DNA of 64,000 bases from Nocardia sp. NBC_00403 (GTDB taxonomy: Bacteria > Actinomycetota > Actinomycetes > Mycobacteriales > Mycobacteriaceae), in assembly GCF_036046055.1 (NCBI RefSeq), contig NZ_CP107939.1, positions 434,001 through 498,000 on the forward strand, read 5' to 3'. The notes under the pieces were generated by a model that was not told where the DNA came from, did no database searches, and was given only the letters and a program-made list of their open reading frames with translations. Below are positions 34,061-42,584 of the stretch, piece by piece; within the stretch, counting starts at the first letter, position 1, and every line of letters starts with the position of its first letter. Position numbers and translations under genes: made by a program.

Positions 34061-35983
34061 CTACGGGTTCATTTCATAGACCCCGGCGTGCGCCCGAGCC
34101 TGACTCAGCACCTGCTCGAACCGCGCTCGATCGGCGACGGGACGACGGACCAGGTCGAGCGCGCGTGTCTGCTGGGCCTTGGTCGCGGCCGGCTTGGTGT
34201 GCAAAGTCAGTGCGTTCTTGGAGAATTCGCGCACGAAACCGTCGAAGATCTGGTCCAGCACGTCCGCACCGGTGCCCTCGATCTCGGCCTGCTCCAGGAT
34301 CAACTGCGCGTAGGGCACCGCGGTGAACAGTTCGCCGAGCGCGAAGAGGAAGTCGACGTCGCGCTGTTGTGCGGCGGTCGGCGCGGCGGCGGCCAGTAGG
34401 GTCTGGAACGCGAGGGCCTGCTCGAGGAATACCGCGACATTCGCTATGTGCGTGAACTTTTCGAAGACCGGACGCCAGTCACGGAACCGGATGCGGCCGA
34501 GGCCACTGCTCGGCCCTTGCCGGAACAGAAATTCGTCATCGGACGCGTCGCGCCGCGTCGGCACCGGCGCGTAGTCGGCGCCGGCCAGTTCCTTGCCCAG
34601 TCTCGGCACTGCCGCACCCGCGCGCGGGGTGAGCTTGCGGCTCGACCAGCTCAAAGCGCCGGAGACCGCGCGCACCGCGCTCTTGGGCGCGACTGCCGCG
34701 CCCGGCAGATAACGCAACGCCGCCAATCCGGCATCGGCGGGATGGAACATGTAGTTGGCCATGAACTTCAGCGACAACGCCATGTTCACGTGCACCGTGC
34801 CCTCGAGGCGCGGCAGCCCGAAGAGGCCGAGCATCGCCATCGGGAAGTACATGTCGTTCTCGAAACCGCGGGCGGCGATCACATCCGCGAGGTCCTCGAC
34901 GATCCGCTGGCCCTGGCGGGTGACGGTCATCTTCTCGATCGCATTGAACAGCAGGTAGCGGCGGTCGTCCGGCGAAGCGCAGCGCAGGTAATCGATGGCC
35001 CGCTCGCTGTAGAGCTTCATACCGATCAGTCGCGCGTACGAGTCGGTCAGCAACGACTGCACCTGCGGGAACTCGGTTACCCGGTGGCCGAACAGTATTC
35101 GGTTCTCGGCATGCGTAATCGCCTCGTAGTAGGCGTGTTCGCACGCGCCGACCGCGCCGAAGCCGAGGTTGAACTTGCCGACGTTCACGGTGTTCATCGC
35201 GGCATGGAAGGCATCCTCGCCGCGGTGCAGGATGTCCACCTCGGCGACCGGATACTTCTCCAGATCGAAGGCGGCGACATACATCTGACTGTCGACGACA
35301 TTGCGGCGCAGCTTGTAGTTCTTGTGCTTGCTGTCGGCGACGAAGAACAGATACCCCTCGTAATCTTCCTGCGTCGGCTTGCTTTCCAGCGCCTTGGAGC
35401 TGTCGATGATCGGCTTGTCGGCGCGGCGGCCGAACACCGACACCATGGCCGCCAGGTTGCCGTTGCCGATGTAGTGCTTGCTGCCGGTGGCGGTGTACCC
35501 GCCGCCGCGCTCGGGCTCGAGCACCATATCGGTGGAGTAGACGTCGGCGCCGTGATCCTTCTCGGAGAGGCCGAAGGCGAAGATCTCACCGGAATCCAGC
35601 AGCGCGGCGGCCTTCTGCTTGGCGGCTTTGTTGTCGCTCTGCCAGATCGGGCCGAGCCCGAGGATGGTGACCTGCCAGACGTACCAATAGGACATGCCGT
35701 AGAAGCCGAGGATCTTGCTCAGCATCGCGATCCGTCCGGTGTCCCAGCGCTTGTTCGGATCACCGTTCGCCTCGGCGGCGGGCGTGAGGAAGGTGGCGAA
35801 CACCCGCTCACGCTTCACGAAATCGAGGAAGTCGGAGTACCAGATCCGATCCCGATCATCGCTCTTGAGCATCGCCTTGCCGCGGGATTCGAACCAATCG
35901 ACCGTGGCGCGCAACAGCCTGCGGGTCTCCGCGTCGAACTCGGCGAACTCGCTGGCCTTCGGGTTGAACAGAGTTGTGGTCAT
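34061..35983 (-). CDS. Acyl-CoA dehydrogenase family protein
   Basis: A 640-residue flavoenzyme, longer than classical acyl-CoA dehydrogenases (about 390). The N-terminal and middle domains include FGLSEKDHGADVYSTDM (FAD/substrate loop), TGSKHYIGNGNLA and GFGAVGACEHAYYEAITHAENR (C-terminal FAD helix near 300). A long helical extension of unknown role follows from about 440. The catalytic base cannot be placed with certainty. I chose ATG 35983, preceded by GAGGAG; the frame is open to 36043. A TetR gene diverges upstream with a palindrome in between, so it is probably the regulator. The substrate is unknown, probably a fatty acyl-CoA. Confidence 0.88.
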   Translation of the reverse strand: MTTTLFNPKASEFAEFDAETRRLLRATVDWFESRGKAMLKSDDRDRIWYSDFLDFVKRERVFATFLTPAAEANGDPNKRWDTGRIAMLSKILGFYGMSYWYVWQVTILGLGPIWQSDNKAAKQKAAALLDSGEIFAFGLSEKDHGADVYSTDMVLEPERGGGYTATGSKHYIGNGNLAAMVSVFGRRADKPIIDSSKALESKPTQEDYEGYLFFVADSKHKNYKLRRNVVDSQMYVAAFDLEKYPVAEVDILHRGEDAFHAAMNTVNVGKFNLGFGAVGACEHAYYEAITHAENRILFGHRVTEFPQVQSLLTDSYARLIGMKLYSERAIDYLRCASPDDRRYLLFNAIEKMTVTRQGQRIVEDLADVIAARGFENDMYFPMAMLGLFGLPRLEGTVHVNMALSLKFMANYMFHPADAGLAALRYLPGAAVAPKSAVRAVSGALSWSSRKLTPRAGAAVPRLGKELAGADYAPVPTRRDASDDEFLFRQGPSSGLGRIRFRDWRPVFEKFTHIANVAVFLEQALAFQTLLAAAAPTAAQQRDVDFLFALGELFTAVPYAQLILEQAEIEGTGADVLDQIFDGFVREFSKNALTLHTKPAATKAQQTRALDLVRRPVADRARFEQVLSQARAHAGVYEMNP

Positions 35984-36058
35984 CGATGACTCCTCGGCGT
36001 GGTCGGCGACTTCATTCGCGACTGTAGCATTATTGTTCGTCAACGTAGGAAGCTGATT

Positions 36059-36068
36059 TTACGCGTAA
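36059..36068. promoter_or_regulatory. Candidate TetR operator between acyl-CoA dehydrogenase and TetR
   Basis: TTACGCGTAA, a perfect 10-bp palindrome in the 129 bp between the divergent genes. It lies 45 bp before the TetR start and 76 bp before the dehydrogenase start. Size and symmetry fit a TetR half-operator core; no longer symmetry surrounds it. Confidence 0.4.
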
Positions 36069-36112
36069 GACCAGGGCGAACCGTGGCAATCGCACTGATA
36101 TCGTTGGTCTTC

Positions 36113-36739
36113 ATGGGTAGCGAGTCGGCCGTGCAGCCACGGCAGCGGGCACAGCATTTGGGCCCCGAGCGCCGCCGCCCCCAGGTGCTGGACACCGCGC
36201 TGGCGATTGCCGTGGAGAACGGCATCGCAGCGGTCACCATGGCCGCCATCGCCGAGCGCATGAATGTGACAAGGCCCGTGGTCTACGCGTGCTTCGCCGA
36301 TCGTGTCGAACTGATCGAGGCCCTCATCCAGCGTGAGGAGAGCTATCTCGTCGGCGGGCTGCTCGAGGTGCTGCCCGCGCGCGATGTCGACGCGGGCGAG
36401 ACCGTGTTCATCGAGGGCTTCCACGCGCTGCTGGAGCAGGCGGCCGATCGTCCCGATGCGTGGCGGCTGCTGTACGGCAATCCCGATCCCGCGGTTGCGG
36501 ATTCGTTCGGGCGTGGCCGCAAGCTCGCGGTCGAGCGCTGCTCCACCCTGCTGCGCCCCACCCTGCGCGCATGGGGCACCGAGGACGCCGACCGGAAGCT
36601 GCCTGCCCTGGTGGAGCTGTGGGTGTCGGCCGGCGAGGGTGCAGTGCGCACCTTGCTCGCGGGCGAGGGCGACTGGGATCCGCAGAGCCTCGGCGCCTTC
36701 GTCGGCGCCGCGGTGTATCGCGCGCTGCGCCACGCCTGA
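36113..36739 (+). CDS. TetR-family transcriptional regulator
   Basis: A 208-residue repressor. The N-terminal helix-turn-helix (about 20-65) shows the TetR form VLDTALAIAVENGIAAVTMAAIAERMNVTRPVVYACFADRVEL in pieces: the recognition helix is NVTRPVVYACFADR. The ligand domain follows to 208. I chose ATG 36113 as the usual short arm before the HTH; the frame is open to 35999, overlapping the promoter region of the divergent gene. The divergent acyl-CoA dehydrogenase is the probable target, and an acyl-CoA the probable ligand. Confidence 0.88.
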   Translation: MGSESAVQPRQRAQHLGPERRRPQVLDTALAIAVENGIAAVTMAAIAERMNVTRPVVYACFADRVELIEALIQREESYLVGGLLEVLPARDVDAGETVFIEGFHALLEQAADRPDAWRLLYGNPDPAVADSFGRGRKLAVERCSTLLRPTLRAWGTEDADRKLPALVELWVSAGEGAVRTLLAGEGDWDPQSLGAFVGAAVYRALRHA

Positions 36740-36954
36740 CCTCTCGCCGCCGGATCCCGGCAGCACACCCCGTGCCCCGCACTGCGCAGCTCAACAATTG
36801 TGCAGCAGGTAAGCCGCATCGCTAGGCGAAATGCTCGTCAACGCGGTGATGTCCCGACAGAATGCGCACCGATCGGGCCGATTTTGCCACCATTCGGCAA
36901 CACCGCTCACTACCATGGGTAGCAAATATCCGACCAGCGGCCGGAGGTGCGGTC

Positions 36955-38154
36955 ATGGCGTTCTATCGGCAGGTGGGATCGGTGCCGCCGAAGCGGCACA
37001 CCCAGCACCGGGACGAGAGTGGGCGACTCTATTACGAGGAGCTGATGGGCGAGGAGGGCTTCTCCGGCGACTCGTCATTGCTCTATCACCGCGGCCTGCC
37101 GCCCGCGATCGTCGACTCCACGGTCTGGGAACTGCCCGACCAGTCCACGACACCGAATCATCCACTGCGCCATCGACATCTTCGTCTGCACAACCTGTTC
37201 CCCGGTGACACCCCCGCCGAGACCGATCCCGTCACCGGTCGGCGGCTGCTGCTCGGCAACGCCGATGTCCGGATCTCCTACGTGGTCGCCAAGGGCGGCT
37301 CGCCGCTCTACCGCAATGCCATCGGCGACGAACTGGTGTACGTGGAATCCGGTGCCGCGGTGCTGGAGACGGTCTTCGGCGCGATCGCCGCACGACAGGG
37401 CGATCAGGTGCTCATTCCAAGGGCGACAACACACCGCTGGCTGCCCAGCGGGCCCGACCCGCTGCGCGCGTACGTGATCGAGGCGTCCGGTCACATCACA
37501 CCGCCGAAGCGCTATTTGTCGAAATTCGGTCAGCTGCTGGAACATTCGCCGTACTGCGAGCGCGATCTACACGGACCGACCGAGCCGTTGACAGAGACGG
37601 GCACCGATATCGAGGTCCTGGTGAAGCACCGGCCGGGCGGCCGCGTCGTCGGTACCAGAATGATCTACGCGACGCACCCGTTCGACGTGGTCGGCTGGGA
37701 CGGCTGCCTCTACCCGCTCACCTTCAACATCGCCGACTTCGAGCCGATCACCGGACGCGTGCACCAGCCGCCACCTGCTCATCAGGCGTTCGAGGGCATC
37801 AACTTCGTGGTGTGCAATTTCGTGCCGCGCAAGGTCGACTACCACCCGCTGTCGATCCCCGTGCCGTACTACCACTCGAATGTCGACTCCGACGAGATCA
37901 TGTTCTACTGCGGCGGAAACTACGAGGCGCGCAAGGGTTCCGGCATCGGCCAGGGCTCGGTGTCGGTGCACCCCGGCGGTTATGCGCACGGACCGCAGCC
38001 CGGGGCCTATGAGCGCAGCATCGGCATCGACTTCTTCGACGAATTGGCCGTCATGGTCGATACCTTCCGGCCGCTGGAACTCGGCGAGGGCGCGTTGGCG
38101 TGTGAGGATCCCGGCTACGCCTGGACCTGGTCGAATCGGGGTCCACAGCAGTGA
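36955..38154 (+). CDS. hmgA: Homogentisate 1,2-dioxygenase
   Basis: Iron-dependent ring cleavage of homogentisate to maleylacetoacetate in tyrosine and phenylalanine breakdown. The 399-residue double cupin has the active-site parts NFVPRKVDYHPLSIPVPYYHSN (His ligands), DEIMFYCGGNYEAR (Glu) and SVHPGGYAHGPQPGAYE (His). I chose ATG 36955, with GGAGGT upstream; the frame is open to 36862. The stop overlaps the fahA GTG by four bases. The maleylacetoacetate isomerase between the two steps is not encoded here; actinobacteria use a mycothiol- or glutathione-independent route. Confidence 0.94.
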   Translation: MAFYRQVGSVPPKRHTQHRDESGRLYYEELMGEEGFSGDSSLLYHRGLPPAIVDSTVWELPDQSTTPNHPLRHRHLRLHNLFPGDTPAETDPVTGRRLLLGNADVRISYVVAKGGSPLYRNAIGDELVYVESGAAVLETVFGAIAARQGDQVLIPRATTHRWLPSGPDPLRAYVIEASGHITPPKRYLSKFGQLLEHSPYCERDLHGPTEPLTETGTDIEVLVKHRPGGRVVGTRMIYATHPFDVVGWDGCLYPLTFNIADFEPITGRVHQPPPAHQAFEGINFVVCNFVPRKVDYHPLSIPVPYYHSNVDSDEIMFYCGGNYEARKGSGIGQGSVSVHPGGYAHGPQPGAYERSIGIDFFDELAVMVDTFRPLELGEGALACEDPGYAWTWSNRGPQQ

Positions 38155-39329
38155 AGAAGCGCATCGAGGTTCGTCCCGGCTCGCTCTATGGACCCGACAA
38201 CCTGCCCTACTGCGTGTTCGCGCCCGCCCAGGGCAACTATCGCGTCGGCGCCCGACTGGCCGACTCGGTCATCGATCTCGCCGTGGCACTCGATGATCCG
38301 GTCTTCGCACAGCCGAGTCTCAATGCGTTCATGGCACAGGGCCCGCGCCGCTGGCATGCGGCGCGCGACCGGCTCCGCACGCTGGTCGATGGCGAAATCC
38401 TCGCCGAGGCAGTGCATCTGCTGACCGAGGTGACCTTGGCGCTGCCGGTGCAGATCGGCGACTACGTCGACTTCTACGCCAGCATCGATCACGCCACGAA
38501 CCTCGGCCGCCTGTTCCGCCCGGATTCCGAACCGCTACTGCCCAATTGGCGGCACCTACCGGTCGGGTACCACGGCCGGTCCGGCACCGTCGTCGTATCG
38601 GGCACCGGCATCACCCGCCCCTGCGGTCAGCGTCGAACCGATTCGGGCACACCCGATTTCGGCCCGACCCGACGGCTGGATATCGAAGCCGAGCTCGGCT
38701 TCCTGGTCGGGGTCGGCTCCGAGCTCGGCACGCCGATCGGCGCGGACGAGTTCGCCGAGCACGTCTTCGGTGTCGCGCTGGTCAACGACTGGTCCGCACG
38801 GGACATCCAGGCCTGGGAGTATCAGCCGCTCGGCCCCTTCCTCGGCAAATCGTTCGCTACCTCACTGTCACCCTGGGTGACCCCACTGGCGGCGCTGGAG
38901 TCTGCCCACATCCCGCTGCCCGAACAAACCCCCGAGCCGCTGCCCTACCTCCGGGAGACCGAGAAGTGGGGCCTCGATATCGATCTCACCATCACCTGGA
39001 ACGGTCAGCCGGTGTCCTACCCGCCCTACAGCCGCATGTACTGGTCCCCGGCGCAGATGCTTGCCCATCTCACGGCGAACGGCGCCGCCACCCGCACGGG
39101 TGACCTCTACGCGTCGGGCACCATTTCCGGACCAGCACGGCAACAGCGCGGCTCGTTCATCGAATTGTCCTGGGGCGGTATTGAACCGGTGCCCGTCAAC
39201 GGGCAACTGCGCACCTTCCTGGAAGACGGCGATGAGGTGGTCATCACCGCGACCGCCCCGGGCCCAGCGGGCATGCGCCTCGGACTCGGCGAGGTCCGGG
39301 GCCGCATCCTGCCCGCCGCGCAGCCTTGA
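38151..39329 (+). CDS. fahA: Fumarylacetoacetase
   Basis: Hydrolyses fumarylacetoacetate to fumarate and acetoacetate, the last step of homogentisate breakdown. The 392-residue protein has an N-terminal SH3-like domain (to about 115) and the FAH domain with YVDFYASIDHATNLG, LPVGYHGRSGTVV (catalytic His), RRLDIEAELGFLVG, and VALVNDWSARDIQAWEYQPLGPFLGKSF (metal and substrate binding). GTG start coupled to hmgA by a four-base overlap. After the stop comes a 342-bp stretch to the convergent TetR gene. Confidence 0.95.
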   Translation: MKKRIEVRPGSLYGPDNLPYCVFAPAQGNYRVGARLADSVIDLAVALDDPVFAQPSLNAFMAQGPRRWHAARDRLRTLVDGEILAEAVHLLTEVTLALPVQIGDYVDFYASIDHATNLGRLFRPDSEPLLPNWRHLPVGYHGRSGTVVVSGTGITRPCGQRRTDSGTPDFGPTRRLDIEAELGFLVGVGSELGTPIGADEFAEHVFGVALVNDWSARDIQAWEYQPLGPFLGKSFATSLSPWVTPLAALESAHIPLPEQTPEPLPYLRETEKWGLDIDLTITWNGQPVSYPPYSRMYWSPAQMLAHLTANGAATRTGDLYASGTISGPARQQRGSFIELSWGGIEPVPVNGQLRTFLEDGDEVVITATAPGPAGMRLGLGEVRGRILPAAQP

Positions 39330-39567
39330 CCCGCTGAATCGAGGGCTACGACGCGGCAATTCCGCTCGGTAGCGTTCGGGCCGGAGGAGGCATCCGCCGC
39401 GAGTGCGCCCACCGCGGTAGCGGATTCCGGATCCGGCGGATGCACCTCTAGCCAGCCCCCGACGTGCAGTTCGCCGGTGGTTGGCGTGATCATGGGTTTG
39501 CTCAGCGCACTGAACACGGGTTCGGCGAACGCCGGGACCAAGTAGGCGAATTCGCCATCGTGCCGAC
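39330..39567. other. Intergenic region after fahA with a possible gene remnant
   Basis: The minus-strand frame starting at ATG 39577 gives about 80 residues of protein-like composition (FAYLVPAFAEPVFSALSKP, then GGWLEVHPPDPES) before running into the antisense of fahA, with no stop until 39107. A true gene overlapping fahA by over 200 bp is unlikely, so this may be the 5' remnant of a lost gene or chance. No family is recognised. Confidence 0.3.
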
Positions 39568-39607
39568 CGGCGCCCACCCCCGCTCACGAAGGCGGGTGGG
39601 CGCCGGC
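39568..39607. terminator. Bidirectional hairpin between fahA and TetR
   Basis: CCGGCGCCCACCC (39568-39580) and its perfect complement (39595-39607) make a 13-bp stem with a 14-base loop between two convergent genes. There is no U-tract, but GC-rich hairpins of this kind often end transcription in actinobacteria. Confidence 0.6.
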
Positions 39608-39671
39608 CGATCGTCCGGAGCTGATAGCTCGCGAAATATCCACAGCCGCAGTGCAGCCCGACATCGTCCGA

Positions 39672-40355
39672 CTACCCGACGGCCGCTCGGCCCGCATCCA
39701 CCGCATTGAGGAAGCGGGTGAGGTCGACGATCAGGGTCTCGACCACATCGGGTGCACCGCCATCGTCGTGGTGGTGCAACCAGTCGGTGACCAGCTCGAA
39801 CATGCCGCCGATGGTGGCCAGCGCCAGCGCGAGCCGACGATGTTCGTCGGCGGCGTCCGCGACGGGCTTCGTTGACCACTGTTCGTCGAGGAAGGCCGCG
39901 GCCCAGCGCCGATTGATCCGACGCTGCTTTTCCACGGCCGTCGAAATGCCGCCCGACTCACCGAAGGTCACCCGAGCCAGCCGCGGATCATCGGCGATCG
40001 CATGCACGAACGCGGCGATAACGGCGGCGGCGCGCTGCGGCCAGTCCAGTCCGGCGGCCGCGGCCGCGCCCTCGATGACCCGTTGTTGGATCTGCTCGGT
40101 GAGCTTCACCAGCAGTGCGACATAGCAGGCTTCCTTGCTGTCGAAATGATCGTAGAAGCCCTTGGTGCCGACATAGGCGTGCTGGCAGATCTGCTCGATC
40201 GATGTCCCCGAAAAGCTCTGCTCGGCAAACAGTTCGGTGGCGGCGTCGAGCAACTGATTGCGGCGCTGCGCGCTGCGCTGTTCGGCATCGAGGCCGCGGA
40301 TCCGACGCCGCACCGATTCCGGTTCGGGCCGCGCGGCAGATGTGCTGCGGGTCAT
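39672..40355 (-). CDS. TetR-family transcriptional regulator of the lipase
   Basis: A 227-residue repressor with the HTH at about 32-78 (LLDAATELFAEQSFSGTSIEQICQHAYVGTKGFYDHF in pieces; the recognition helix is YVGTKGFYDHFDSKEA). The N-terminal arm of about 28 residues is Arg-rich. The C-terminal ligand domain is helical. It is divergent from the secreted lipase gene, 96 bp away, with an 8-2-8 palindrome over the lipase promoter. That makes lipase control the most likely role. It converges with fahA. Confidence 0.88.
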   Translation of the reverse strand: MTRSTSAARPEPESVRRRIRGLDAEQRSAQRRNQLLDAATELFAEQSFSGTSIEQICQHAYVGTKGFYDHFDSKEACYVALLVKLTEQIQQRVIEGAAAAAGLDWPQRAAAVIAAFVHAIADDPRLARVTFGESGGISTAVEKQRRINRRWAAAFLDEQWSTKPVADAADEHRRLALALATIGGMFELVTDWLHHHDDGGAPDVVETLIVDLTRFLNAVDAGRAAVG

Positions 40356-40380
40356 CTCTCGACCATAGCCGGAGCGATTT

Positions 40381-40421
40381 CAACAAGAGTTCTTGTTGGT
40401 AATCGGAGTTCATGTTGTAAT
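40381..40421 (+). promoter_or_regulatory. Lipase promoter with TetR operator
   Basis: The palindrome CAACAAGA-GT-TCTTGTTG (40381-40398) overlaps a -35 TTGTTG (40393-40398). A -10 TGTAAT (40416-40421) follows after 17 bp. The lipase GTG is 31 bp downstream. The site is 26 bp from the divergent TetR start, so one dimer could control both genes. Confidence 0.7.
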
Positions 40422-40451
40422 CACTGGCACGTTGATGAGGGAAGGACTGAC

Positions 40452-41861
40452 GTGTCAGTGATCAATGGGGATCGGACCGACAGCAGACGCCGGGCCGCGG
40501 CACGCGCCGTTGCGACGGCAGTGACTATGGCCGTCGCGCTGACCAGCGCACTACTGGCCGGTGACCTTACCGCCGCCCCGGCAGCTGCGGCACCGCTACT
40601 GCCGCAACATGATTCGTTCTATCGGCCGACCGAGGGATTCGAATCGCAGGAACCGGGCACCATCCTGCGGTCGCGGGAGGTGAAGCCGGCCGTGCTGACC
40701 CTGCTGCCGCTGAATGTGCGTTCGTGGCAGCTGCTGTACCGCACCACCGACCTGTTCGGGAAGCCCACCGCGGCCGTCACGACGGTGGTGCTGCCCGCGG
40801 GCGCCGATCCGAACCGGACCCGGCCGCTGGTCTCGCTGCAGTTCTACTACGACAGCGCAAGCCCCGACTGCGCACCGTCGTTCGTGCTGCAACAGGGCAG
40901 CGGACTCGCGGGCGCCGAGGGCATCCATTCGCAGAGCGAGCTGATCGCACTGGCAGCGCTGATCAGCCAGGGCTGGGCGATTTCGATCCCGGACTACGAG
41001 GGTCTCGACGGCCATCTCGCGGTCGCCGAAGAACCCGGATACATGACCCTCGACGGCATTCGCGCGGCGGAACGATTCGAGCCGCTCGGTCTGGACGGCG
41101 CGAACACACCGGTGGCCATGTGGGGTTACTCGGGCGGCGGCATGGGCAGCGGGTGGGCGGCCGAAATGCAGCCGACCTACGCGCCGGAGCTGAACGTCAA
41201 AGGCGTCGCGCTCGGTGCGCCGACCTCCGATGTGGTTTCGCTGTTGCATGTCAACGGGTCGATGTTCGCGAGCCTCATCGGCATCGGCATCTCCTCGCTG
41301 CGCAAGGCGTACCCGAGCTTCAAGGAAGCCGCCGACCGGTACCTGACCCCCGAAGGCCGGGCGCTGATGGACCGGACCGAGCGTCAGTGTCTGCCACGTA
41401 ACGCGCTGACCATGATGTTCATCGACTACCAGCGGCTGCTGACAATTCCGATCGCGGATTTCCTCGCGGTTCCGGAAATCAAGGAGGTCTTCGATGCCAC
41501 GGTGCTGGGCCGCAATATCCCCACCGCGCCGATATTCCTCTACCAGGGCGTCTTCGACGAGGCGGTCCCGTGGTGGACCAACGACCGGCTGGCCCAGCAC
41601 TACTGCGCGGGCGGCGCGTCCGTCGTCTACACCCGCGATCATCTCAGCGAGCATCTGACACTGCCGTCGCTGGGCATGGGACAGACCTTCAACTGGCTGA
41701 AGTCACGGCTCGCGCCGAACGCCCCCGAGCAGGTCGGCTGCCGCACCGACAACGTCGTGTCCATGTTGGCCGACACCAATGCGCTGCTGTCGCAGATCGA
41801 GATCAATCTCAACGCCACCTTCGGCGCCCTCGGATTCCCCATCGGCCCACGCGAGCGCTGA
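40452..41861 (+). CDS. Secreted lipase (LIP family, alpha/beta hydrolase)
   Basis: A 469-residue exported esterase or lipase. The N-terminus has twin-Arg-like basic residues (SRRRAAARAV), a hydrophobic stretch and a cleavage site near APAAAA (about 44). The catalytic Ser227 lies in GYSGGG, the nucleophile elbow; a C-terminal Asp and the His in HLSEHLTLPS complete the probable triad. The family (secretory lipase, LIP) is expanded in Nocardia and Mycobacterium. GTG 40452 follows GGAAGGA. It probably releases fatty acids from host or environmental lipids. It is likely repressed by the divergent TetR. Confidence 0.9.
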   Translation: MSVINGDRTDSRRRAAARAVATAVTMAVALTSALLAGDLTAAPAAAAPLLPQHDSFYRPTEGFESQEPGTILRSREVKPAVLTLLPLNVRSWQLLYRTTDLFGKPTAAVTTVVLPAGADPNRTRPLVSLQFYYDSASPDCAPSFVLQQGSGLAGAEGIHSQSELIALAALISQGWAISIPDYEGLDGHLAVAEEPGYMTLDGIRAAERFEPLGLDGANTPVAMWGYSGGGMGSGWAAEMQPTYAPELNVKGVALGAPTSDVVSLLHVNGSMFASLIGIGISSLRKAYPSFKEAADRYLTPEGRALMDRTERQCLPRNALTMMFIDYQRLLTIPIADFLAVPEIKEVFDATVLGRNIPTAPIFLYQGVFDEAVPWWTNDRLAQHYCAGGASVVYTRDHLSEHLTLPSLGMGQTFNWLKSRLAPNAPEQVGCRTDNVVSMLADTNALLSQIEINLNATFGALGFPIGPRER

Positions 41862-41996
41862 TCGACACCCTCTGGCCGCTCGTCTCCGACCGGATATCGG
41901 ACCGGTCGGGGGCGAGCTTCGCCGTCCGTCCACGATGAGTTCCTGACCCCCGTACCGTCTGCATTGATGCACGCAACTTCACTCGGGAGGATCGTC

Positions 41997-42476
41997 ATGC
42001 AGAAAATCGTCACCAACCTCTGGTACGACACCGAGGCCGAGCAGGCAGCCGAGTTCTACTGTTCACTGTTCGAAGACTCGAAGGTCACCAACGTCGTGCC
42101 CTACACCGAGGCGGGTCCGCGCCAGGCGGGCACGACTATGCTCGTCGACTTCGAGCTCAACGGCCAGAAGTTCACCGCCATCAACGGTGGCGGCGACTAC
42201 CACTACACCCACGCCATGTCGCTACTGGTCAATTGCGACAGCCAAGCAGAGGTCGACCGCCTCTGGACCGCTCTACTCGCCGACGGCGGCCACGAAATCG
42301 AATGCGGTTGGCTCAACGACAAATACGGCGTCCCCTGGCAAATCTGGCCCTCGGAAGCCGACCAACTCCTGACCGGCTCCGACCCCGCCGCAGTCAACCG
42401 CGCGGTAGCCGCCATGCTCGGCATGAAGAAAATAGACGTCCAAGCGATGCGCGATGCCTACGACACTCCCGACTAG
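41997..42476 (+). CDS. PhnB-like VOC-superfamily protein
   Basis: A 159-residue protein of the PhnB/3-demethylubiquinone methyltransferase-like branch of the VOC (glyoxalase) fold. Features: IVTNLWYDTEAEQAAEFYCSLF at the start, DFELNGQKFTAINGG, then ECGWLNDKYGVPWQIWP. Despite the old name these proteins are not methyltransferases, and most have no assigned substrate. ATG 41997 follows GGGAGG. It stands alone after the lipase gene (135-bp gap). Usual length and composition. Confidence 0.88.
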   Translation: MQKIVTNLWYDTEAEQAAEFYCSLFEDSKVTNVVPYTEAGPRQAGTTMLVDFELNGQKFTAINGGGDYHYTHAMSLLVNCDSQAEVDRLWTALLADGGHEIECGWLNDKYGVPWQIWPSEADQLLTGSDPAAVNRAVAAMLGMKKIDVQAMRDAYDTPD

Positions 42477-42584
42477 CCCCGGCCCAAACCGGCGAGCAAG
42501 ATCAACGGGACATGATTGCGGGCTTCCCGCGCGATGCCGCAGTGATGTCCCGTTGATCTCGAGCGGAGTAGCCGACCTTGCCCA

